DNA of 19,416 nucleotides from an uncultured Collinsella sp. (GTDB lineage Bacteria; Actinomycetota; Coriobacteriia; Coriobacteriales; Coriobacteriaceae): contig CABVCJ010000039.1 in the NCBI GenBank assembly GCA_902496845.1, forward strand, positions 1 to 19,416. Direction: 5' to 3'. A program made the position numbers and the translations under genes. Positions 13,679 through 19,416 of this stretch are shown here, piece by piece. The notes under the pieces were generated by a model. That model saw only the letters and a list, made by a program, of their open reading frames with translations, searched no databases and had not been told where the DNA came from. Numbering within the stretch: the stretch's first letter is position 1; each line of letters starts with the position of its first letter.

Positions 13679-13797
13679 GGAAGTGGCTGCCTGACGGCGA
13701 TCTTTGTGTGCAGTGCCTGTGAGCGGGGCGTGTGCAACATCTGTTCTTGACGTGCATCGCGACGGGCGACCATCCGCATTAATTGACGGGGTGTACC

Positions 13798-14874
13798 ATG
13801 AACGGCAGTTTGTTACTGGCTGTCGAGAGGACGGAAAACTTGGTTCGACGTGGTTCGCATCCGCGACTTTCGGTGATCCTGATTGTTGAGGGTTCGCCCA
13901 GTTATGCGATGCGCGCTCTCGAGAGCGTCCAGAACCAAGACCTCTACGATTTGCAGATTGTCGTCGTTTGCCGCGGCGTGGTAGCTGGTGTGCGCCATTC
14001 GCTCGAAGTTGCTGCCGACAGAGATATTCATATTGATTTGATTGATGTTGAGGACCCAGCGCCTGGTGCCTGCCTGCGTGCCGGCTTTGCGGCTTCGCGC
14101 GGCTCCCAGATCATTGCGATGAATGCCAATGAGTGGTTTGCGCCGCAGTCCCTTTCGCAGATGGTCGAAAGCTCCTGCGACGCTTCTGCTGACATCGTGT
14201 TTCCCTCTGTTTCGCTCGATCGCTACGATGTTCACCGCGAACGTCATTCCCGAGTTTTGGACGCGACATCCGTTTCTGAAGATGAGGACCGGGCGGCTTG
14301 CCTGGCCCAATTGGTTTCCTGTGGTTTAATCCGACAGACCTCCGGCGTGCTGTATGATCGCGCCCTTTTTGAGAGGTGCCTTGCGCATGGCGATGCGTTT
14401 CGCACGGTGTCTTTTTTGACGTTCGCGCTTTCGCAGGCAAAGCGCGTTTCGGGATGTGGCCGTGCCCGTTTTCATGCAGTGGCGCCGTCGATTACGGAGA
14501 CGTTTGACCCCACGATGTTTGCCAGGCTTTCTGATGATATCGGGGCGCTCGACAGGCTTGCCGACTCGCTTGCCGTCGCGGGCGGTGGCGATCAGTTGAA
14601 GCTGGTCTGCCAGCGGTATTACTACGCCGGCCTGGTTGCCTGCATCGAAAATTTGTGTCTGAGCCCCCATGGGGTGTCTTCAATAGAGCGTTCGGCCCGT
14701 TTGCATGATATGCTCGAAGCGCAGCGTACCCGTCAGATGGTTGCGGCTCTTAAAGGCAATCATCGGGGCTTAGGTCTGCTCTTTGGTTCGATAGCTAGTG
14801 CCAAGCCTATGCGGTGTGCGTTGTATACGCATCTGGCGGCCTTTTTCAATCGTTCGGGCGTCAGGACTGTCTAG
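13798..14874 (+). CDS. Glycosyltransferase family 2-like protein lacking the DxD motif
   Basis: This 358-residue protein has an N-terminal half resembling a GT-A (family 2) glycosyltransferase: RLSVILIVEGSPSYAMRALESV (23-44), QNQDLYDLQIVVV (45-57), and GACLRAGFAASRGSQIIAMNANEWFAP (from 90). The last block aligns by eye with the usual 'ARN-G...A-G-YI-FLDSDD-P' segment, but the metal-binding DxDD is MNANEW here and the nucleotide-binding DDGS is CRGV. The C-terminal half (about 150-358) I do not recognise; no signal peptide or membrane span is evident. ATG 13798 follows ACGGGG; an in-frame TTG at 13783 is possible. The gene ends in tandem TAG TAG. It may be an inactive or altered relative; a frameshifted pseudogene is unlikely because the frame is open throughout. 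Confidence 0.6.
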   Translation: MNGSLLLAVERTENLVRRGSHPRLSVILIVEGSPSYAMRALESVQNQDLYDLQIVVVCRGVVAGVRHSLEVAADRDIHIDLIDVEDPAPGACLRAGFAASRGSQIIAMNANEWFAPQSLSQMVESSCDASADIVFPSVSLDRYDVHRERHSRVLDATSVSEDEDRAACLAQLVSCGLIRQTSGVLYDRALFERCLAHGDAFRTVSFLTFALSQAKRVSGCGRARFHAVAPSITETFDPTMFARLSDDIGALDRLADSLAVAGGGDQLKLVCQRYYYAGLVACIENLCLSPHGVSSIERSARLHDMLEAQRTRQMVAALKGNHRGLGLLFGSIASAKPMRCALYTHLAAFFNRSGVRTV

Positions 14875-14926
14875 TAGCGTTGTTTTCGAAATAAATTGCA
14901 TGGAATTGTTTCGAAATGCGTTCTTA

Positions 14927-14976
14927 TTCACTAAAACCTTCAAATAGCGCTAAACTATTCAATCACTAAGTGATTG
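14927..14976 (+). promoter_or_regulatory. Putative argR promoter and palindromic operator
   Basis: TTCACT (14927-14932) and TAAACT (14951-14956), 18 bp apart, can serve as -35 and -10 elements. A perfect 17-bp palindrome, CAATCACT-A-AGTGATTG (14960-14976), overlaps the expected start point and ends 30 bp before the argR ATG. It differs from the E. coli ARG box (TGAAT-type arms), yet its size and place suit autoregulation. Upstream, TTTCGAAAT occurs twice in direct order (14884-14892, 14909-14917). Confidence 0.6.
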
Positions 14977-15006
14977 TCTCCACTATCTTTTGGAGTGAGG
15001 TTTTGT

Positions 15007-15444
15007 ATGGCCAAAAAACGCAATGGGCGCCAGGATGCCATCAGAGATATTGTTCGCAATAAGGACGTACGCACGCAGCGCGTTTTGGTAGACGAGCTTC
15101 GCGCCATGGGTTTCGATTGCACGCAGGCGACCGTTTCGCGTGATATCGCGGACATGGGACTGCGTAAGCTCCCCGAGGGCATTTATGTCCTTGCCGAGGA
15201 CCTGCATCTGCAGCGCATGGTTTCCGAGTTGGTTACCGGCGTACTGCGCACCGATAATCTGGTTATGATCAAGGCGCAGCCCGGTACGGCTTCTGGTATT
15301 GCCGCAGCTGTCGATGCTGCGGAGCTGCCCGACGTGCTCGGCTCGCTTGCCGGCAACGACACGATCTTAGTCATTGCGCAGACGGCCGAGGACGGCGAAC
15401 GCCTTGAGGCGCTCATCAACAAGCTGAGTAACTCTCACAAGTAG
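15007..15444 (+). CDS. argR: Arginine repressor ArgR
   Basis: ArgR is the arginine-sensing repressor of arginine metabolism, a hexamer when bound to arginine. The 145-residue protein has an N-terminal winged helix with the recognition segment TQATVSRDI (39-47), and a C-terminal oligomerisation/arginine-binding domain with GTASGIAAAVD (93-103) and GNDTILVI (117-124). The ATG at 15007 follows GGAGTGAGG (14992-15000); an in-frame TTG at 14974 falls inside the palindrome and is unlikely. No arginine genes are in view, so it acts on targets elsewhere. It ends before a terminator and converges on the penicillin-binding protein gene. Confidence 0.94.
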   Translation: MAKKRNGRQDAIRDIVRNKDVRTQRVLVDELRAMGFDCTQATVSRDIADMGLRKLPEGIYVLAEDLHLQRMVSELVTGVLRTDNLVMIKAQPGTASGIAAAVDAAELPDVLGSLAGNDTILVIAQTAEDGERLEALINKLSNSHK

Positions 15445-15494
15445 GGGATGCGTGGCACTGCTGCTGTGCCGATTGTCGCTATAGGTAATTGCCG

Positions 15495-15523
15495 AGGGCG
15501 TTGACGAAGGTCAGCGCCCTTTT
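15495..15523 (+). terminator. Rho-independent terminator of argR
   Basis: AGGGCGTTGAC (15495-15505) pairs with GTCAGCGCCCT (15510-15520), eleven pairs with one G-U, around a GAAG loop, and runs into TTTT (15520-15523). It lies about 50 bp after the argR stop on the plus strand. Confidence 0.85.
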
Positions 15524-15581
15524 GCCTGCTGGCACCCGTTGCCCTATCGGTCCTGCAGCCGGGGCCGTCGTGGCATCTTAT

Positions 15582-15650
15582 GGCATCTGCCGAAATAAAG
15601 AGGCGCCCGAGCAGCGTATGTGCTGCTCGGGCGCCTTGGTGCCAGATGCC
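15582..15650 (-). terminator. Rho-independent terminator of the penicillin-binding protein gene, nested stem
   Basis: A perfect 15-bp stem (15601-15615 with 15622-15636, arms AGGCGCCCGAGCAGC) closes over a 6-nt loop. On the minus strand it is followed by CTTTATTT, matching a terminator for the gene ending at 15660. An outer inverted pair GGCATCTG/CAGATGCC (15582-15589 with 15643-15650) can extend the structure. TGGCATCT is also directly repeated at 15571 and 15581. Confidence 0.88.
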
Positions 15651-15659
15651 GCTTTGCGT

Positions 15660-17849
15660 CTACTGGCCCGTAGAGGGGTCGGGCGTGGGCGTAGGATCGG
15701 GGGTAGGCGTCGGCGTGCTGCCGTCGCCACCCGTGCCGCCATCGCCACCCGTGCCACCGTCGCCACCTGTCGTGCCGCTATCGCCGGTGGTGTTGCCGCC
15801 CGGGGTTTCAGTGGTCGTGGTTGTCGTTGTCGTTGTGGTGGTCGTGGTCTCTTCCTCTTCTTTTCCCTCGTCTTTATCCTCTTCGTCTTTCTTTTTGTTG
15901 TTTGTGCCGTAGAACTTCCAGACGTTATTGTTCTTGTACGTGGGAGCCGTTCCGGTCGGGAATTCCTCGCGCTCGGTGCCCGCAAGAACGGTGTTCATGA
16001 ACTTCTTAAAGACGGGCAGGTTGGTGCTGTCGCCCAGCAGGTCCGAACCGTACTTTTGGATGGGAATCTCGCCTGCGGAATAACCGGTCCACAGGGCGCA
16101 TGTCAGTTGCGGCGTGAAGCCGCAGAACCACAGGTTGGTGGTGTTGTCAGTGGTGCCCGTCTTGCCGGCATAGGGCTGGTTGACGCTCAGCGCGCCGGCG
16201 GCACCCGTGCCGCTGCCCTGCATGACGCCGGATAGAACGTCGGTAACCGCGGCAGCCTCGCCTTCGGTGAGCACCTGCGTGGGATTGTCGGTGTGCTGGT
16301 ACAGAACCGAGCCGGTACGCGAGTCGATCTCGGTAATGGCGATGGGCTGACGGTAGTAGCCACCGTTGGCAAACGTTGCGTAGGCCGATGCCATCTCGAG
16401 CGGTGAGATGGACCCGGTGCCGAGCGTCATGACGGGAACGTCCTCGATATTGTCCTTGGCGGGATCGATGCCGAGCTTTTTGACGAGCGACATGATCTTG
16501 TCATTGCCGATGGCTTCGGCCACCTGAATGTAGCCGGTGTTGGATGAGTATGCCGTTGCCTGCTTAAGCGTGATGTTGCCATAGCTCTGGTTGCCGTAGT
16601 TTTGCACCTCGGTCGTGGTGCCCTTGGCCTTGAGCGGCGAGTTGCAGTTGAGGGTGACGTTGGGGTTCATACCGTTTTGGATGGCAGTTGCCAGCGTAAA
16701 GGCCTTAAACGTGGAGCCCACGGGGCGCTTTGCCGTAGCGTGGTTCACGTGATTCTCGTCGGCGTTGTAGTCGTAGCCGCCTACCATGCACTTGATGTAG
16801 CCGGTCTTGGGGTCAACGACGACCATGCCCATGTCCAGGCCGTCGAGCGAAAGCGTGTCGAGCTGCGAGCGCACAGCCTCCTCGGCCACCTGCTGCATGG
16901 TGGGGTCGATGGTGGTCTTGACGGTCAGACCGCCCTTAAAGAGCACGTCGGTGGAGAACTCCTGCTCAAGCAACTGCTTAACGTAGGAGACAAAGTAGGG
17001 CTGAGAGTACACATCGACGCCACTGCCCGAAATCTCGGTCACGTTAAGCGTGATGGGCTCAGCCTGTGCAGCATCGTGCTCTTCCTGCGTGATGTGGCCC
17101 AGACGCAGCATGTTGTCCAGAACCTTGTTACGGCGGGACAGCGCCAAGTCGGGATTAACCGTGGGGTCGTACTGCGAGGGCGAGTTGGGAAGGCCGATGA
17201 GCAGCGCGGCCTCGCTCAGGGTGAGGTCGGCGGCGGTTTTGGACAGATAGGTCTCGGCGGCGGCCTCGATTCCATATGCTCCATGGCCGTAGTAGATGGT
17301 GTTGAGGTACATCATGAGGATCTCGTCTTTGGAGTACATATCCTCCATCTTGATGGCGATATAGGCCTCGCGCACCTTACGCTCGATGGTCGAGTCGAAT
17401 TGTTCCTCCTGCAAGATGGTGTTGCGAACCAGCTGCTGGGTGATGGTCGATGCGCCCTCGTGGCCGCCGGTGAGGGTTGCCACCGATGCGCGTGCAATGC
17501 CCCAGAGGTCGATGCCGCCATGCTCGTAGAAGCGCTCGTCCTCAACGTCGACGGTGCCCTGCAACACGTACGGGGACACTTGGTCCTTGGTGATGGACTT
17601 GCGGTTTTGCGTGTAGAAACTCGCAATGGTATTGCCGTTGCAGTCGACGATGTCGGTGGGCTCGCTCACCAGATACGCGTTGGCATCGGTGTAGTCGGGC
17701 AGATCGGACAGCCAGCGGTTGACGTTGCCGATCATGCCGATGCCAAACGCTACGCCCGCGATAAGCAGAAAGCCCAAAAACGAGAGCAAGATCATGGGAA
17801 GGGCATGCGTCTTAGAGCGACCGCGCCCCTGTCGTTGGCGAGGACCCAT
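15660..17849 (-). CDS. Class A penicillin-binding protein (transglycosylase/transpeptidase)
   Basis: This bifunctional peptidoglycan synthase has 729 residues from the ATG at 17849, which follows GGAGGT. A short basic cytoplasmic tail and one membrane anchor (about 18-40) come first. The GT51 domain shows VEDERFYEHGGID with catalytic E103, STITQQLVRN (134-143) and an IKMED...EILMMYLNTIYYGHGAYG stretch. The transpeptidase domain has S379-TFK382 (nucleophile Ser), S435-S-N437 and K563-TG565. After about residue 650 comes a disordered tail: Lys/Asp/Glu-rich, 13 threonines (668-680), Gly-Asp-Gly-Thr repeats, and Thr-Pro-Asp repeats to the end. An upstream ATG at 17909 adds 20 residues but lacks a ribosome binding site. 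Confidence 0.95.
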   Translation of the reverse strand: MGPRQRQGRGRSKTHALPMILLSFLGFLLIAGVAFGIGMIGNVNRWLSDLPDYTDANAYLVSEPTDIVDCNGNTIASFYTQNRKSITKDQVSPYVLQGTVDVEDERFYEHGGIDLWGIARASVATLTGGHEGASTITQQLVRNTILQEEQFDSTIERKVREAYIAIKMEDMYSKDEILMMYLNTIYYGHGAYGIEAAAETYLSKTAADLTLSEAALLIGLPNSPSQYDPTVNPDLALSRRNKVLDNMLRLGHITQEEHDAAQAEPITLNVTEISGSGVDVYSQPYFVSYVKQLLEQEFSTDVLFKGGLTVKTTIDPTMQQVAEEAVRSQLDTLSLDGLDMGMVVVDPKTGYIKCMVGGYDYNADENHVNHATAKRPVGSTFKAFTLATAIQNGMNPNVTLNCNSPLKAKGTTTEVQNYGNQSYGNITLKQATAYSSNTGYIQVAEAIGNDKIMSLVKKLGIDPAKDNIEDVPVMTLGTGSISPLEMASAYATFANGGYYRQPIAITEIDSRTGSVLYQHTDNPTQVLTEGEAAAVTDVLSGVMQGSGTGAAGALSVNQPYAGKTGTTDNTTNLWFCGFTPQLTCALWTGYSAGEIPIQKYGSDLLGDSTNLPVFKKFMNTVLAGTEREEFPTGTAPTYKNNNVWKFYGTNNKKKDEEDKDEGKEEEETTTTTTTTTTTTTETPGGNTTGDSGTTGGDGGTGGDGGTGGDGSTPTPTPDPTPTPDPSTGQ
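15721..15776. repeat. Degenerate 18-bp tandem repeat coding for Gly-Gly-Asp-Gly-Gly-Thr
   Basis: Inside the 3' part of the penicillin-binding protein gene, about three copies of an 18-bp unit containing CCRTCGCCACCYGTG follow one another, coding on the minus strand for repeated GGDGGT. Such repeats can change copy number by slippage. The run of 13 Thr codons (15810-15848) next to it uses mixed codons. Confidence 0.75.
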
Positions 17850-18010
17850 ATATTGACCTCCAGGTATGTCGTGCCAGGCGGCAGGTATGCTACCGGGCAG
17901 GATGGACATAAGTTATTACACGATAAACCAATCGGGGCATGCGGGGCCTCGTGTATGCTGGTTGGCAGCAATTTTCAGAGTGAAAGCACACCTTGGCAAG
18001 GAGTTTACCG
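17850..18010. promoter_or_regulatory. Divergent spacer between penicillin-binding protein and U32 genes
   Basis: The 161-bp spacer must hold both promoters because the genes diverge. A TATGCT at 17954-17959 could be a plus-strand -10 for the U32 gene, and TTGGTT on the minus strand (about 17936-17941) a -35 for the penicillin-binding protein, but neither has a convincing partner. Ribosome binding sites are visible on both sides: AAGGAG (17998-18003) and, on the minus strand, GGAGGT before 17849. No open frame here looks like a gene. Confidence 0.4.
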
Positions 18011-19416
18011 ATGGCGATTCGGCCGATGGAATCGAGCGGACAATGCGAAAGCGAGTTGGCGGCGGCTGAAGTGGCGCTGCCCGAACTGCTGGCGCCTGCT
18101 GGCGGACTTGACCAGATGCTCGCGGCGATTGCGGCGGGTGCCGATGCCATCTATGCGGGGCTGGACGGATTCAACGCTCGAGTGAGCGCGCATGGCTTTA
18201 GCGATGATGAGTTCGCGCGCGGTTGTGCCGTGGCCCATGCCCATGGCGTGCGTGTGTACGTGACGCTCAACGCGTTCGTGTTCGATGATGAGCTTGCCGA
18301 CGCCGTGGCGTTGGGGGCGCATGCGCACGCGTTGGGTGCCGATGCGTTGATTGTGGCCGATGCCGGGCTGGCCTGTGCGCTTCGTGCGGCGATTCCGGGG
18401 GTCGAGATTCACCTGTCCACTCAGGCGGGCGCTCATAGCGAGGGTGCCGTGCAGTTGGCTGCCAAGGAGTTGGGCGTTGAGCGCGTGACGACTGCGCGCG
18501 AGCTGAGCGTGGTAGAGATTGAGACGCTTTGCGCTACTGGCGTGCCCATCGAGGTGTTCTGTCACGGCGCTATTTGCATTGGATACTCGGGTGCGTGCGG
18601 GTTCTCTGCCCTTCGACGTGGCCGCTCTGCGATGCGCGGTGATTGCACTCAACCGTGCCGTCTATCCTATGACTTGGTGGACGAGGCGGGGCAGAGTGTT
18701 GTCGCTGTCGAAGGGGATCGTCTGCTTTGTCCGCGTGACTATCTGGGCATCGCGCATCTGCCCGAGCTTGTTGCCGCCGGCGTGGCATCGCTCAAGATCG
18801 AGGGGCGCATGAAGAATCCCGACTACGTCTTTAACGTGGTGAGGGTGTGGCGTCGGGCGCTCAATATGCTGCGCGACGGCACATGGGATGCCGATGCGGT
18901 GCCGGCGCTTGAGCGCGAGCTGGGAAGGTCGTTCAACCGCGGCTTTACCGATGCGTATCTGCGGGGCCGTTCGGGCGCCGAGCTCATGAGCTTTGAGCGC
19001 GCGATCAACCAGGGCGTGCGCGTGGGCCACTTGGTGGCGGTGGGTCACGAAGAGGTGACGGTTGAGCTTGATGCCGCCGTGGCGGCGGGCGATACGCTCG
19101 AGATCCGATTTTACCCGGGTGCCGACGCGCGTCCCGATGTGCCCAAGCGCTGGCCACAGGTGCCTTGCCCCGTGGATGCCGCTGCGGGAGAGCGCATCGT
19201 CGTGCATTGCAAACGCAAGGTGGACGCGGGCTGTGAGGTCTATCTGATTCGCAGTGCCGGCGTGCTGGGGCAGACGGCAACGGTGTTGGAGCGCATGCGG
19301 GTCGAGGCAGATGCGGTCGCGCCTGCTGAGCAGTCCGTTGAGGTGCTGCCGTTTGAGGGCGTTCTGGCAGATGGCGACGTGCCGACGGAGTTGGCGGGAC
19401 CGGCAGAGCCGGCAAA
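18011..19416 (+). CDS. U32-family protein (peptidase U32 / RNA hydroxylase type), 3' partial
   Basis: The reading frame starts at ATG 18011 behind AAGGAG and is open to the window end (468 complete codons). LPELLAPAGGLDQMLAAIAAGADAIY is the usual start of U32 proteins; LSTQAG (135-140) follows. The signature EVFCHGAICIGYSGACGFS (181-199) is complete, and RGDCTQPCR (209-217) and SLKIEGRMK come after it. The cysteines C189, C196, C212 and C216 match those proposed to bind an iron-sulfur cluster in RlhA/TrhP-type members, which hydroxylate rRNA or tRNA with prephenate as cofactor source. The long C-terminal part suggests the longer, DUF3656-type architecture. The actual role (protease or RNA hydroxylation) is not decided by sequence. 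It diverges from the penicillin-binding protein gene. Confidence 0.93.
   Translation, partial: MAIRPMESSGQCESELAAAEVALPELLAPAGGLDQMLAAIAAGADAIYAGLDGFNARVSAHGFSDDEFARGCAVAHAHGVRVYVTLNAFVFDDELADAVALGAHAHALGADALIVADAGLACALRAAIPGVEIHLSTQAGAHSEGAVQLAAKELGVERVTTARELSVVEIETLCATGVPIEVFCHGAICIGYSGACGFSALRRGRSAMRGDCTQPCRLSYDLVDEAGQSVVAVEGDRLLCPRDYLGIAHLPELVAAGVASLKIEGRMKNPDYVFNVVRVWRRALNMLRDGTWDADAVPALERELGRSFNRGFTDAYLRGRSGAELMSFERAINQGVRVGHLVAVGHEEVTVELDAAVAAGDTLEIRFYPGADARPDVPKRWPQVPCPVDAAAGERIVVHCKRKVDAGCEVYLIRSAGVLGQTATVLERMRVEADAVAPAEQSVEVLPFEGVLADGDVPTELAGPAEPA

Noticed and set aside
13704..13889. Small plus-strand frame of 61 codons between truA and the glycosyltransferase-like gene
   Set aside because: It overlaps the start of the larger gene in another frame, has no good ribosome binding site and no recognisable sequence.
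15810..15848. Polythreonine run as a frameshift or sequencing artefact
   Set aside because: The 13 Thr codons are mixed (ACC, ACG, ACA, ACT), the frame continues into ordered repeats and stops right before a proper terminator.
16602..18185. Plus-strand frame of 527 codons opposite the penicillin-binding protein
   Set aside because: It overlaps the transglycosylase and transpeptidase motifs on the other strand and runs into the U32 gene in a wrong frame.
1..19416. CRISPR arrays, rRNA, integrase or transposase genes
   Set aside because: No regularly spaced repeats of array type, no rRNA-like stretch and no recombinase or transposase motif were seen on either strand.

Overview
The window looks like a chromosomal segment of a high-GC member of Coriobacteriia, most likely Collinsella-like. 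The reasons are the strong G/C third-position bias, zinc-type S14, frequent GTG/TTG starts, a selenium/molybdenum hydroxylase maturation cassette and the general gene content. The genus is an inference; the gene families are read directly from the sequence.

Positions 1-2820 hold a small accessory cassette for maturation of selenium-dependent molybdenum hydroxylases: yqeC on the minus strand, diverging from yqeB-xdhC on the plus strand. Near-identical 24-bp repeat units lie on both sides of it. One unit is at the left window edge (4-27). Two more, in inverted orientation, form a long hairpin at 2746-2812. The hydroxylase itself and selD are not in view.

Positions 2900-12818 are the spc/alpha part of the ribosomal protein supercluster, all on the plus strand: rplE, rpsN (zinc type), rpsH, rplF, rplR, rpsE, rpmD, rplO, secY, adk, map, infA, rpmJ, rpsM, rpsK, rpsD, rpoA, rplQ. 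It ends in a textbook UUCG-loop terminator. The usual upstream neighbours rplN and rplX are absent, because the Se/Mo cassette occupies that place. rplE has its own probable promoter and a structured leader. Several spacers inside the cluster (rplE-rpsN, rpsN-rpsH, rplF-rplR, infA-rpmJ) contain hairpins, and a second promoter probably lies before infA.

Positions 12819-15523 carry truA (tRNA pseudouridine synthase), a glycosyltransferase-2-like protein that has lost its DxD motif, and argR behind a 17-bp perfect palindrome. argR converges on a class A penicillin-binding protein on the minus strand (15660-17849). This protein has a low-complexity acidic/polythreonine/Gly-Asp/Thr-Pro tail, and strong terminators lie between it and argR. 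It diverges from a U32-family protein (18011 to beyond the window) that carries the complete cysteine signature of the family.

Most of the window is conserved housekeeping sequence. The parts that deserve a second look are the repeat-flanked cassette interrupting the ribosomal cluster, the structured RNA between rplE and rpsN, the degenerate glycosyltransferase, the cysteine-rich YqeC, and the operator-like palindromes before argR and infA. I did not find a clear new defence or mobile system.
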